Shown here: positions 9,530 to 18,125 of the stretch, one piece after another
Layout: every line of letters begins with the position of its first letter
Numbering within the stretch: the first letter of the stretch is position 1
Assembly (NCBI RefSeq): GCF_005887615.1
Contig: NZ_VANS01000001.1
Location: forward strand, 793,415-857,414
Source of the DNA: Sulfitobacter sabulilitoris
GTDB lineage: Bacteria > Pseudomonadota > Alphaproteobacteria > Rhodobacterales > Rhodobacteraceae
Length of the DNA: 64,000 nucleotides
Reading direction: 5' to 3'
Made by a program: the position numbers and the translations under genes
Notes under the pieces: model-generated
Databases searched by the model: none
What the model was told of the DNA's origin: nothing
Seen by the model: the letters and a program-made list of their open reading frames with translations, nothing else

Positions 9530-9847
9530 ATGACCACATTCGACGACCGCGAAAACGCCTTTGAATCGAAATTCGCGCATGACAACGAAATGCAGTTCAA
9601 GGCCGAGGCGCGCCGCAACAAGCTGCTTGGGCTCTGGGCGGCAGAACTGATGGGCAAGACCGGCGAAGACGCCGATGCCTATGCCCGCGAGGTCATCAAG
9701 GCCGATTTCGAAGAGGCCGGCGACGAGGATGTGTACCGCAAGGTGGCGGCGGACCTTGGCGATAAGGTCGACGAGAAAACCCTGCGTACGACCATGATCA
9801 ACCTGATGGCAGAGGCCAAGGCCCAGCTGATGACGGAAATCGACTGA
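9530..9847 (+). CDS. DUF1476 protein, ATP synthase inhibitor subunit zeta-like
   Basis: A 105-residue protein of the DUF1476 family. A member of this family from Paracoccus denitrificans is the zeta subunit, which inhibits F1-ATPase; roles in other species differ. The typical start TTFDDRENAFESKFAHD is present, followed by KAEARRNKLLGLWAAELMG and helix-forming acidic segments. The start at 9530 is preferred to upstream in-frame codons because of this conserved N-terminus. The inhibitory role is inferred from family membership. A GC-rich hairpin follows the stop. Confidence 0.88.
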   Translation: MTTFDDRENAFESKFAHDNEMQFKAEARRNKLLGLWAAELMGKTGEDADAYAREVIKADFEEAGDEDVYRKVAADLGDKVDEKTLRTTMINLMAEAKAQLMTEID

Positions 9848-9865
9848 CCGACGACGCCGCATTCC

Positions 9866-9892
9866 GGACCCGTCGCCCCTTGCGGCGGGTCC
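9866..9892 (+). terminator. GC-rich hairpin, possible terminator
   Basis: Imperfect inverted repeat GGACCCGTCGC / GCGGCGGGTCC with a 5-nt loop, 19 nt after the DUF1476 stop and upstream of the convergent oxidoreductase stop. There is only a weak T-run downstream, so it may work inefficiently or need Rho. Confidence 0.45.
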
Positions 9893-9926
9893 GCTGTCGT
9901 TTCGCGCGCTTGGGCCAAGCGGCGCC

Positions 9927-11015
9927 TCAGGCCGGCGGGATCAGGACGATCTTGCCGACATGCCGTTTCGCCTGAAAATCACGCTGCGCCTCGACGATCC
10001 GGTCCAGCGGATAGGTCCGGTCCAGAAGCGGCCTGATCTCGTCCGTCTCGATATAGGACACGAGGCTTGGAAAGACCGGCGCGTCCCAGCCGGTGCAGCC
10101 GATCAGCGTCAGATCCTTGAGGTACATGGTCCGCAGGTCCAGCGTCACCAAGGGCCCCGCGATCGCGCCCGAGGACACGTATGTCCCCCTGCGCCGAAGC
10201 ACGTCCAGCCGCGCGCCGAACCCCGCCCCGCCGACAGTGTCGATCACCACATCGATGCTCTCCTGCCCCAGCGCGGCGACCGGATCGGCGTCGCGGTCGA
10301 TCAGGTGATCGGCGCCGATGGACCTTACGACATCGTGCTTTGCAGGGCTCGCGACCGCGATCACCTGCGCCCCGCGCCGCTTGACCAGTTGCACGGCCGC
10401 AGACCCCACGCCACCCGACGCGCCGGCGATCAGAACCCGGTTCCCTGCCGCGATCCCGGCGCGCTGGATCATGTTTTCCGCCGTACCATAGGCGCAGGGA
10501 ATGGTCGCAAGCTCCGCATCGCTCCAGTCACAGGTGACGGCAAAGGCCTCGGTCGCGGGCACGGTGCAGAACTGCGCAAAGGCACCGTCGAAATCCGACC
10601 CAAGCCACAGCGTGTCGGGCGCGTCGAAACCGTGGGGGCGCATGCACGCCCGCACCAGCACCCGCGATCCGATCCGCGCGGCATCGACGCCCTGCCCCAC
10701 CGCCACGATTTCACCGCAGCAATCCGTGCCCTGGATCAAGGGAAAGGGCGTGGCGGCGTTCCATCCGCCATCTTCGCGCAGGTCCGCCCCCGCGTCTGCG
10801 GCGCCTTGCGTGCCGGTCGTCACCGAGGCTGAATACCACCCCAGACGCGTGTTGATTTCGGTGTTGTTCACCCCCGCCGCCAGAACCCGCAGCAAGACCT
10901 CTCCCGCCGCGGGGCGCGGCACGGGCACCCGGTCGATGCGCAGCGTGTCATAGCCGCCGGTGCCGGTTGTCACCACCGCCATCATCGTGGCGGCCTCTGG
11001 ATCGGGTGGCGGCAT
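9927..11015 (-). CDS. Zinc-type alcohol dehydrogenase / quinone oxidoreductase family (MDR)
   Basis: A medium-chain dehydrogenase/reductase of 362 residues. It has the N-terminal GroES-like domain (GYDTLRIDRVPVP, LAAGVNNTEINTRLGW) and a Rossmann NADP-binding segment GASGGVGSAAVQLVKRRGA at about residues 185-205. The lone GTDCCGEIVAVG motif and the absence of the usual four-cysteine structural zinc lobe point to a quinone-oxidoreductase-like enzyme. The start at 11015 is supported by GGAGAG 8 nt upstream; a longer open frame reading into the divergent gene is rejected. The substrate is unknown and no neighbouring pathway genes suggest one. Confidence 0.8.
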   Translation of the reverse strand: MPPPDPEAATMMAVVTTGTGGYDTLRIDRVPVPRPAAGEVLLRVLAAGVNNTEINTRLGWYSASVTTGTQGAADAGADLREDGGWNAATPFPLIQGTDCCGEIVAVGQGVDAARIGSRVLVRACMRPHGFDAPDTLWLGSDFDGAFAQFCTVPATEAFAVTCDWSDAELATIPCAYGTAENMIQRAGIAAGNRVLIAGASGGVGSAAVQLVKRRGAQVIAVASPAKHDVVRSIGADHLIDRDADPVAALGQESIDVVIDTVGGAGFGARLDVLRRRGTYVSSGAIAGPLVTLDLRTMYLKDLTLIGCTGWDAPVFPSLVSYIETDEIRPLLDRTYPLDRIVEAQRDFQAKRHVGKIVLIPPA

Positions 11016-11207
11016 GGTCTGGCTCTCCTGTCGTGGTGCAGGCGCAGCTTGGCGGTTTTGCCCGCCGACACAAGCAGGGAGTCGCGCGCGCCGCCTCCTT
11101 GGCGCGCTGTCTTTCAGGGCCCGCCGCGTCGATTTCCTCCCGCCGCTCTTAACCTTTGGCTCATGCCGATGGCGTATGGCAGCAGTCCAAGGTCGGGAGC
11201 GCAGCCA

Positions 11208-13103
11208 ATGGATCACCGCCAACCATCCGATTTGCGCGCGGTCCTTCCGGCGCGCCAGGGGCTGCGGCTGGCAATCGCCATCGGGATCCTCGCCCTGTGT
11301 CTCTGGGCGGTATCGCGGCGCATCGGGTCGCTCGATCCGGCGGCCCTCGGCGCGGGGCTGGCGAGCTTCGCACCGCGCGACTGGGCGCTGGCGGCCGGGC
11401 TGGCCACGATCAGCTTCTGGGCGGTCGGGCGCTACGATGCGGTGGCCCATCGGCACCTGCGCACGGGCGTCTGCGGCCCGCAGGCCCAGGTGTCGGGCAC
11501 GGTGGCGATCGCGCTCTCGCAAACCCTGGGGCTGGGGATCGTGACCGGTGCGCTGGCCCGCTGGCGGATGCTGCCGGGGCTCGGCGCGCCACGGGCCGTG
11601 ATGCTGTCCACCTTCGTGGCGGTGTCCTTTCTCGCGGGATGGCTGGTGGTCACGGCCGTGACTTGCCTTGTCCTGCCCGCGCCGCGCTGGACGCTGTTGC
11701 CCGCGCTTGCGGTGATCGCGACGCTGCCGGTCCTGCTCTGGGCGGTGCTGGCGATGCCAGGCACGCGACGGCCCATGCGCCTGCCGACCCTGCGGGCGAG
11801 CGGCGCCATCGTTTTCTGGACGGCGGTCGATACGCTGGCGGCTGCGGGCGTTCTATACGTGCTGTTGCCCGCCGGGGCGGCGCCGTCTTTCGCAGTGCTC
11901 TATCCGGTTTTTCTGCTGGCGCTCGGCGCGGCGTTGATCAGCGGTGCACCGGGCGGTGTCGGCCCGTTCGAATTGGTACTGCTGGCGCTCTTGCCATCGG
12001 GCGATGCGCTTGGCCTCCTGACCGGAGTGGTCGGGTTTCGCCTGGTCTATTTCGCTGCGCCCGCCTGTCTGGCGCTGCTGGCGCTGCTGCGGCCCTGCCG
12101 CATGCCCCCGCCCGTGCCATTTGCCCGGCCACCGCGCGACCTGACAGCGGCGGCGCGCGCCGAAGCGGGTGTGATCCGCCAGAACGGCGGCCGGGTGCTG
12201 GATTGCGGCGCCTCCGCCATCGCCGTCTGGCCCACGCGCCAGACCCTGACCGCGCTGTTCGACCCGCTGGAGGGGCCCCTCGCCACCGCCCTGCCGCATC
12301 TGGTGAAGGCGGCGGCGGATGACAACCGGATCGCCTGCCTCTACAAGACGTCGGGCCGCGGCGCGGTGGCGGCCCGCCGCGCGGGCTGGACGGTCGTGCA
12401 TCTTGCCGATGAGGCCGTCGTGACCCCGGCGACATTCGACCCCGGCACGCCCGCCCGCCGCACCCTGCGCCGCAAGCTGCGCGCGGCAAAGGGCGCGGGC
12501 GTCGCCACGCGCACGGCCGCCGACCTGCCATTGGCCGCGATGGCCGATGTCGATGCGAGATGGCGCGCGACGCGGGGTCCGGCACGGGCGGGCACCATGG
12601 GCCGGTTCGATCCCGGGTATGTCGCGCGACAGCACGTCGTTCTGGCCTGGCATCACGGGCGGCTGTGCGGGTTCGCCAGCTTTCACACCAGCCGGCAGGA
12701 ATGGTGTCTTGACCTGATGCGCACCCGCGCCGACGCGCCCGACGGCACGATGCACGCGATCATCCACCACGCCATCGGCGACGCGCGCGCGGCACGCATC
12801 CCGCGGCTTTCGCTGGCTGCTGTCCCCGCCTGCGCCGATCCGCACAGTGCCCTGCACCGCTGGGCCGCGCGCCAAGTGGTGGCCCGCGCGGGCGGGCCGG
12901 GTCTGCGCCAGTTCAAATCGGCCTTCGGTCCCGACTGGCGGCCGCGCTATGTCGCCGCCCCCGGCGGGCTGTCGCTGGCGATTGCGCTGGCGGATATTGC
13001 CCGCCATGTCACCTGCCCGGCCCCGATGGTCACATCGCGGCCTGTCGCGCCCCCTCATAATCAAGATGAAGATTATGAAATTGCCACGCGGCACGCGTCG
13101 TGA
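11208..13103 (+). CDS. MprF-like bifunctional membrane protein (flippase-type TM domain + DUF2156)
   Basis: A 631-residue protein. Residues about 20-345 hold 8-9 hydrophobic segments of the LPG-synthase TM (UPF0104) type, with SGAPGGVGPFE as in MprF-like flippases. Residues about 350-620 form a DUF2156/GNAT-like aminoacyl-transfer domain (RRKLRAAKGAGV, LAWHHGRLCGFASF, GLRQFKSAFGPDW). In known MprF the enzyme adds an amino acid (often Lys) to phosphatidylglycerol and flips it, which lowers the surface charge and gives resistance to cationic peptides. The start at 11208 has GGGAG upstream. The gene stands alone. Which amino acid is added cannot be told. Confidence 0.78.
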   Translation: MDHRQPSDLRAVLPARQGLRLAIAIGILALCLWAVSRRIGSLDPAALGAGLASFAPRDWALAAGLATISFWAVGRYDAVAHRHLRTGVCGPQAQVSGTVAIALSQTLGLGIVTGALARWRMLPGLGAPRAVMLSTFVAVSFLAGWLVVTAVTCLVLPAPRWTLLPALAVIATLPVLLWAVLAMPGTRRPMRLPTLRASGAIVFWTAVDTLAAAGVLYVLLPAGAAPSFAVLYPVFLLALGAALISGAPGGVGPFELVLLALLPSGDALGLLTGVVGFRLVYFAAPACLALLALLRPCRMPPPVPFARPPRDLTAAARAEAGVIRQNGGRVLDCGASAIAVWPTRQTLTALFDPLEGPLATALPHLVKAAADDNRIACLYKTSGRGAVAARRAGWTVVHLADEAVVTPATFDPGTPARRTLRRKLRAAKGAGVATRTAADLPLAAMADVDARWRATRGPARAGTMGRFDPGYVARQHVVLAWHHGRLCGFASFHTSRQEWCLDLMRTRADAPDGTMHAIIHHAIGDARAARIPRLSLAAVPACADPHSALHRWAARQVVARAGGPGLRQFKSAFGPDWRPRYVAAPGGLSLAIALADIARHVTCPAPMVTSRPVAPPHNQDEDYEIATRHAS

Positions 13104-13142
13104 CATCACCATGCGACCGAGACCCCGAGCGGAGCACATCCC

Positions 13143-14174
13143 ATGTCCAACCCCCTGACCGATCTTCTGGCCGCGCGCGGCTATCTGCTGGCCGATGGCG
13201 CCACGGGCACCAACCTGTTCAACATGGGGTTGATGTCGGGCGATGCGCCCGAGATGTGGAACACCGAAGAGCCGAAAAACATCATCGCGCTGTACAAGGG
13301 CGCGGTCGATGCGGGCAGCGACCTGTTCCTGACCAACTCCTTCGGGGCCAACGCCTCGCGGCTGAAGCTGCACGGCGCGGAAAGGCGCGCGCATGAGCTG
13401 AGCCGCGTTTCAGCGGAACTGGCGCGCGAGGTTGCCGACACCGCCGGGCGCAAGGTCATCGTCGCAGGCTCGGTCGGACCAACCGGCGAGATCATGGAGC
13501 CGGTGGGCACGCTGTCGCATGCGCTGGCCGTCGAGATGTTTCACGAGACCGCGGATGGCCTCAAGGCGGGCGGCGTCGATGTCGGCTGGCTGGAGACGAT
13601 CTCCGCCCCCGAGGAATACCGCGCCGCCGCCGAGGGTTTCGCGCTGGCGGGGCTGGAGTGGTGCGGCACCATGAGCTTTGACACCGCCGGGCGGACCATG
13701 ATGGGCGTGACCAGCGCCGACATGGTCAAGATGGTCGAGGATCTGGACACCCCGCCGATGGCCTTTGGCGCCAACTGCGGCACAGGCGCGTCGGATGTGT
13801 TGCGCACCGTACTGGGCTTCGTGGCGCAAAGCGCCGAGACCGGCACCCACCGGCCCATCATCGCCAAGGGCAACGCAGGCATCCCGAAATATCACGACGG
13901 CCACATCCACTATGACGGCACGCCCGAACTGATGGCAGATTATGCCGTGATGGCACGGGCCTGCGGCGCCAGCATCATCGGTGGCTGCTGCGGCACGATG
14001 CCCGAGCATCTGCGCCATATGCGCGACGCGCTTGACACCAGAACGATGGAGAGCGCGCCCAGCCTGGAGGAGATCGTAGCGGCGCTCGGGGCCTTCACCT
14101 CGGAAGGTGACGGCACCGGCGACGACACCCCCGCCCCCCGCCGCACATCGCGCCGCCGCCGCGCCGGCGCCTAG
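13143..14174 (+). CDS. Homocysteine S-methyltransferase (betaine/corrinoid-dependent type)
   Basis: A zinc-dependent homocysteine methyltransferase of 343 residues. LADGATGTNL starts the barrel, and the three zinc cysteines are C212 (GANCGTG) and C282-C283 (IIGGCCGTMPEH). It makes methionine by transferring a methyl group to homocysteine; the donor may be betaine or a methyl-corrinoid protein. A corrinoid protein and a DUF1638 gene follow 1.3 kb downstream on the same strand, and I recall that split B12-dependent methionine synthases are reported in Roseobacter-group bacteria. That makes a MetH-domain-like role plausible. The last bases overlap the convergent radical SAM gene: their stop codons share a CTAG. 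Confidence 0.85.
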   Translation: MSNPLTDLLAARGYLLADGATGTNLFNMGLMSGDAPEMWNTEEPKNIIALYKGAVDAGSDLFLTNSFGANASRLKLHGAERRAHELSRVSAELAREVADTAGRKVIVAGSVGPTGEIMEPVGTLSHALAVEMFHETADGLKAGGVDVGWLETISAPEEYRAAAEGFALAGLEWCGTMSFDTAGRTMMGVTSADMVKMVEDLDTPPMAFGANCGTGASDVLRTVLGFVAQSAETGTHRPIIAKGNAGIPKYHDGHIHYDGTPELMADYAVMARACGASIIGGCCGTMPEHLRHMRDALDTRTMESAPSLEEIVAALGAFTSEGDGTGDDTPAPRRTSRRRRAGA

Positions 14175-15250
14175 AACAGCGAAAGCTGCGCCGCGTCCCG
14201 GCCCGGCGGCGCGAACAGGTCGCAGCGCATCGGCGGCGCGGCGGTCTTCAGGCCCAACCGTCTGACCGCCAGATCGAACCGCTGCGCGATGACGTCGGCA
14301 TAGGGCCCCTCGCCGCGCATCCGTCTGTGCCAGGTCGCGTCATAGTCCTTGCCGCCGTGCATTTCGCGCAAGCGCGCCATGATCCGCCCGGCCCGGTCGG
14401 GGAAATGCCGCGCCAGCCAGTCCCGCACCAGCGGCGATACCTCGCGCGGCAGGCGCAGCATGATCCAGCCGGCATGCTCCGCCCCGGCCCCGGCCCCTGC
14501 CGCCAGAATCGCCTCGAGCTCCGGATCGGTCAGCGCGGGGATGAGCGGCGAGGCCATCACGCGCACCGGTATACCCGCCTGCGTCAACCGCGCGATCATC
14601 GCCAGCCGCCGCCGGGGTGACGGCGCGCGCGGCTCCATCAGCCGAGACAGCCGCATGTCGAGCGTCGTGACCGAAATTCCAACCCGCACAAGGCCCCGCC
14701 GCGCCATGTCCGACAGAATATCCAGATCCCGCTCGATCAACGCGCCCTTGGTGACGATGGCGACCGGATGACCTGCTTCCGACAGAACCCCGAGAAGGGC
14801 GCGCATGATCCGGTGCTCCTTCTCGATCGGCTGATAGGGGTCGGTGTTGGTGCCGATCGCGATCGGCGCCACACTGTACCGCCGCGCCGCCAGTTCCCGG
14901 CGCAACACCGCTGGGGCATCGGGCCGCGCGACAAGCCGCGTTTCGAAATCCAGCCCCGGCGACAGCCCCAGATAGGCATGACTGGGCCGCGCGAAACAAT
15001 AGATGCAGCCATGCTCGCACCCCCGGTAGGGATTGATCGAGCGGTCAAACGGCAGGTCCGGCGACCGGTTGTAGGTGATCACGCGGCGCGGCACCTCGAC
15101 GCTGGTCCGGGTGCGCAAAACCGGCAGCGGATCGTCTTGTGCCGCCCATCCATCGTCCACCGCTTCGCATTGATGCGCCTCGAAGCGGCCCGCGTGATTG
15201 CTGGCGGCGGCACGCCCTTTCAGGCTGTGATGACGGTCGGGGCGATCCAT
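14171..15250 (-). CDS. PA0069-family radical SAM protein (spore-photoproduct-lyase-like)
   Basis: A radical SAM enzyme of 359 residues. The 4Fe-4S-binding cysteines are C78, C82 and C85 in RGCEHGCIYCFARPSH, preceded by SINPYRG and followed by GLDFETRLVAR, typical of the PA0069/SplB-like family whose substrate is unknown. SAM-binding barrel motifs follow (AIGTNTDPYQPIEK, AIVTKGALIERD). It is encoded antisense between the homocysteine methyltransferase and the corrinoid protein and shares its stop region with the former through a 4-bp overlap. Whether it serves the methyl-transfer genes or is only a neighbour is open. Confidence 0.88.
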   Translation of the reverse strand: MDRPDRHHSLKGRAAASNHAGRFEAHQCEAVDDGWAAQDDPLPVLRTRTSVEVPRRVITYNRSPDLPFDRSINPYRGCEHGCIYCFARPSHAYLGLSPGLDFETRLVARPDAPAVLRRELAARRYSVAPIAIGTNTDPYQPIEKEHRIMRALLGVLSEAGHPVAIVTKGALIERDLDILSDMARRGLVRVGISVTTLDMRLSRLMEPRAPSPRRRLAMIARLTQAGIPVRVMASPLIPALTDPELEAILAAGAGAGAEHAGWIMLRLPREVSPLVRDWLARHFPDRAGRIMARLREMHGGKDYDATWHRRMRGEGPYADVIAQRFDLAVRRLGLKTAAPPMRCDLFAPPGRDAAQLSLF

Positions 15251-15465
15251 GCCGAAACTCTAGAACAAATAACGAACATCCGCAAGAAACCTTGCTGAAA
15301 TGCCCGCAAAACCTTGTGGCCCGCATCATGAAAAGGGTAGTTTTCGCCAGACCACGTCGCGCATCACGCGGCCTGTGTCGTATTTCGGAAAGTCCGGGTG
15401 CGACAATCTGACAAAAGAGTGCAAACGCAAGTCCCCTTGCGGCCCGCGTCAACAAAGGAATTCCC

Positions 15466-16167
15466 ATGTCTGAAGAAGACGACATCATTCTGGCGGAACT
15501 GGACGACGAAGAGCTTGTCCAACAGATGTTCGACGACCTCTACGACGGTCTCAAGGAAGAGATCGAAGAGGCCGTCACGATCCTGCTGGATCGCGGCTGG
15601 GCGCCCTACGACATCCTGACAAAGGCCCTTGTGGGCGGCATGACGATCGTCGGCGCCGATTTCCGCGATGGCATCCTGTTCGTGCCCGAAGTGCTGCTGG
15701 CCGCCAACGCGATGAAGGGCGGCATGGCCATCCTCAAGCCGCTGCTGGCAGAAACCGGCGCGCCGCGCGTCGGCAAGATGGTGATCGGCACCGTCAAGGG
15801 CGACATCCACGACATCGGCAAGAACCTCGTATCGATGATGATGGAAGGCGCGGGCTTCGAGGTCGTCGACCTGGGGATCAACAACCCGGTGGAAAACTAC
15901 CTCAACGCGCTGGAAACCGAAGGGCCTGACATCCTTGGCATGTCCGCGCTGCTGACCACCACGATGCCCTACATGAAGGTCGTGATCGACACGATGGTCG
16001 AACAGGGGATCCGCGACGACTATATCGTGCTGGTGGGCGGTGCGCCCCTGAACGAAGAATTCAGCCGGGCCATCGGCGCGGACGCCTATTGCCGCGACGC
16101 CGCTGTTGCGGTCGAAACCGCCAAGGACTGGGTCGGACGCAAGCACAACAGCCAGAAATCCGCCTGA
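15466..16167 (+). CDS. Corrinoid (B12-binding) methyltransferase protein, MtbC/MtgC-like
   Basis: A stand-alone cobalamin-binding protein of 233 residues. The N-terminal four-helix cap (about 10-95) is followed by a Rossmann B12-binding domain with DxHxxG in GDIHDIGKNLV (D113, H115, G118), then SALLTTT and VLVGGAPL. His115 is the expected lower cobalt ligand. Such proteins carry a methyl group between a methyl-donor enzyme and an acceptor enzyme. With the homocysteine methyltransferase upstream and DUF1638 downstream (72-bp gap), the likely acceptor is homocysteine. RBS AAAGGA lies before the ATG. No riboswitch was recognised in the 215-bp leader. Confidence 0.92.
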   Translation: MSEEDDIILAELDDEELVQQMFDDLYDGLKEEIEEAVTILLDRGWAPYDILTKALVGGMTIVGADFRDGILFVPEVLLAANAMKGGMAILKPLLAETGAPRVGKMVIGTVKGDIHDIGKNLVSMMMEGAGFEVVDLGINNPVENYLNALETEGPDILGMSALLTTTMPYMKVVIDTMVEQGIRDDYIVLVGGAPLNEEFSRAIGADAYCRDAAVAVETAKDWVGRKHNSQKSA

Positions 16168-16239
16168 CCCGGCTGCCCGGCACAGATTGCGCGGCCTGCC
16201 TCTCGACCCAGGCGGGCCGTTTTACGCGGGAGATCCAGG

Positions 16240-16878
16240 ATGCCCCGACCGACCGACAGCCAACTGACCGAAGACGGGCTGCCTCTGGCGCGCACGGGTG
16301 GACAGGTGCTGCTCATCGCCTGCGGGGCGCTGGCACGGGAAATCCTCGATCTCAAACGGCTCAACGGCTGGACCCATCTTGACCTGACCTGCCTGCCGGC
16401 CAAGCTGCACCTTTACCCTGAAAAAATCACCCGGGCCGTGCGCGACACCGTCGCCCGGCACCGCGACGCCTACGACACGATCTTTGTCGTCTATGCGGAT
16501 TGCGGCACCGGCGGCCTTTTGCAGGCCGCCTGCGCCGAGATGGGCGTCGACATGGTCGAAGGCCCACATTGCTACAGCTTTTTCGAAGGTAATCAAGAGT
16601 TTGAACGCCATAGTGAAAGTGAAATCACGACCTTCTACCTGACCGATTTTCTCGTGCGGCAGTTCGATGCCTTCATCGTCAAACCGATGGGCCTCGACCG
16701 TCATCCGGGCCTGCGCGACATGTATTTCGGCAATTACGAAAAGCTGGTCTACCAGGCACAGACCGACGATCCCGAGCTGACCAAAAAGGCCCGCGCCTGT
16801 GCCGAACGGCTCGGGCTGAGCTTCGAGCGGCGCTTCACCGGCTACGGCGACCTCGCGGGAACACTCGCCCGCCTCTAA
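16240..16878 (+). CDS. DUF1638 domain protein, linked to corrinoid methyl transfer
   Basis: A 212-residue DUF1638 protein. It has LIACGALAREI near the N-terminus, LPAKLHLYPEKI, a VVYADCGTGG segment with a conserved Cys, GPHCYSFFEG, and a C-terminal part with GNYEKLVYQAQ. The family is commonly found beside corrinoid methyltransferase genes, and its biochemical role is not established as far as I know. It follows the corrinoid protein by 72 bp on the same strand and probably forms an operon with it. Conserved Cys and His residues would suit metal or corrinoid handling; that is inference. Confidence 0.85.
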   Translation: MPRPTDSQLTEDGLPLARTGGQVLLIACGALAREILDLKRLNGWTHLDLTCLPAKLHLYPEKITRAVRDTVARHRDAYDTIFVVYADCGTGGLLQAACAEMGVDMVEGPHCYSFFEGNQEFERHSESEITTFYLTDFLVRQFDAFIVKPMGLDRHPGLRDMYFGNYEKLVYQAQTDDPELTKKARACAERLGLSFERRFTGYGDLAGTLARL

Positions 16879-16924
16879 CGGCCTGCGAACTTCTCTTGTT
16901 CGGAAATATCCCCGCCGGAGGCCC

Positions 16925-16945
16925 CCAAAGGCCGGAGGCCTTTGG
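16925..16945. repeat. Perfect inverted repeat after DUF1638 gene
   Basis: A 9-bp perfect stem CCAAAGGCC / GGCCTTTGG with a GGA loop, set in a GC-rich stretch between DUF1638 and the convergent sufE. There is no U-tract. It may act as a Rho-linked 3' stabilising hairpin for both transcripts. Confidence 0.5.
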
Positions 16946-16994
16946 CAATATCGTGTGGCGCGGAACGCGCCGCGATCAGGTCACGCGCGCCAGG

Positions 16995-17408
16995 TCACGC
17001 CGGGGCCGAGGCCGCGACCGACCGGACCCGTTCGATCATTGCGCGCAGCCCGTTGGACCGTTGCGCCGACAAATGATCGTTCAGCCCAAGCCGCCCCATT
17101 TCCGTGCGCGCGTCGATCCGCGCGACGTCCCCCACCGACACGCCGTTGTAAAGCTTGCGCAGCACCGCGATCAGGCCGTTGACGATCATCGCATCGCTTT
17201 CGCCGTCGAAATGCAGCACGCCGCCGTCGGTCTTGACGTGCAGCCAGACCTGGCTCGCGCAGCCGTCCACCTTGGTCGCCGGCACCTTCAGCGCAGGCTC
17301 CAACGGCGCCATCGCCTTGCCTTCCTCGATGACAAAGCGATAACGGTCTTCCCACTCGTCCAGGAACTCGAAATCCTCGACCAGTTCTTCGAATGCGGGC
17401 GTTGCCAT
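16995..17408 (-). CDS. sufE: SufE-family cysteine desulfuration protein
   Basis: SufE accepts sulfur from the desulfurase SufS and hands it to the SufBCD scaffold for Fe-S cluster assembly. The 137-residue protein has the acceptor Cys at residue 50 in KVDGCASQVWLH and the conserved SDAMIVNGLIAVL and GLNDHLSAQRSNGL segments. The start at 17408 is chosen because GGAGA precedes it and family members begin here; a longer in-frame reading adds an arginine-rich stretch with no homology. No other suf genes are in the window. Confidence 0.93.
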   Translation of the reverse strand: MATPAFEELVEDFEFLDEWEDRYRFVIEEGKAMAPLEPALKVPATKVDGCASQVWLHVKTDGGVLHFDGESDAMIVNGLIAVLRKLYNGVSVGDVARIDARTEMGRLGLNDHLSAQRSNGLRAMIERVRSVAASAPA

Positions 17409-17538
17409 GGTCTCTCCTGTGTCGCGTCCTGACAGAGGTATGATCTGACCTGCCAAAGGTCCACCCCCGCCTTGGCGCTTTTCAAGCCTGCGCGAATGCG
17501 GTAGGTCAGTCTGACACAAAACAGCGACGGCAGGCCCC

Positions 17539-18063
17539 ATGCGCAAGACCCTAACCGCTCTCATGCTCTCCACTCTGGTCGTGTCAGGCTGCGGCGCGAT
17601 CCGTGACAGCCGCGCCAATCCTTTCAACTGGTTCGGGCGCGGCGAACCCACCGCGACGGCGCCGGTCAACGCCACTGCCGCCAACCCGCTGATCCCGCAA
17701 CGCTCCGGGCTGTTTGCCTCGGCGCGGAACCGGGCGGCGATCTACACCGGGCAGCCCATTGACACCGTCACCGACCTGACCATCGAACGCATCCCCGGCG
17801 GAGCGATCATCCGCGCGACGGGTGTGCCCGCCAGGCAGGGCGTTTCCTCGGTCAGGCTGACGCCAGCCACGGCGGAGGATGTGCCCGTCAACGGCGTTCT
17901 CACCTATCGCTTGGACGCTGTCCCCGCGCCCGGCCCGCAACCGGTCGGCAGCGTCGCCTCGCGGCAGGTCGTGGTGGCGCGCAAGGTCACGGATCAGGAT
18001 TTGCGCGGCGTGCGCAGCATCCGGGTCGAAGCCGCGCGCAACGCGCTCGAGTCGCGCCGCTGA
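17539..18063 (+). CDS. Putative lipoprotein of unknown function
   Basis: A 174-residue protein with a lipoprotein signal: MRKTLTALMLSTLVVSGC, lipobox VSGC with the acylated Cys at 18. The mature part has a Pro/Ala-rich linker and then a compact domain (about 60-150) with alternating strands (TDLTIERIPGGAIIRATGV, VASRQVVVARKVT). No family was recognised, although similar short lipoproteins are widespread in Rhodobacteraceae. It is divergent from sufE and convergent with rnd. Confidence 0.72.
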   Translation: MRKTLTALMLSTLVVSGCGAIRDSRANPFNWFGRGEPTATAPVNATAANPLIPQRSGLFASARNRAAIYTGQPIDTVTDLTIERIPGGAIIRATGVPARQGVSSVRLTPATAEDVPVNGVLTYRLDAVPAPGPQPVGSVASRQVVVARKVTDQDLRGVRSIRVEAARNALESRR

Positions 18064-18125
18064 CGCAAAGATCGCATCAAGGTCGAACCACAAGGCCTTG
18101 ATCTGGAAACGCTTTCGGAAAGCGG

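Noticed and set aside
11853-13394. 513-codon minus-strand frame opposite the MprF-like gene and the next gene
   Set aside because: Runs across two convincing plus-strand genes and their intergenic gap; Arg/Gln/Gly-rich shadow translation.
15251-15465. SAM- or SAH-type riboswitch before the corrinoid protein gene
   Set aside because: The leader was read for SAM-II and SAH core motifs; none was found. A covariance-model search would be needed to exclude it fully.
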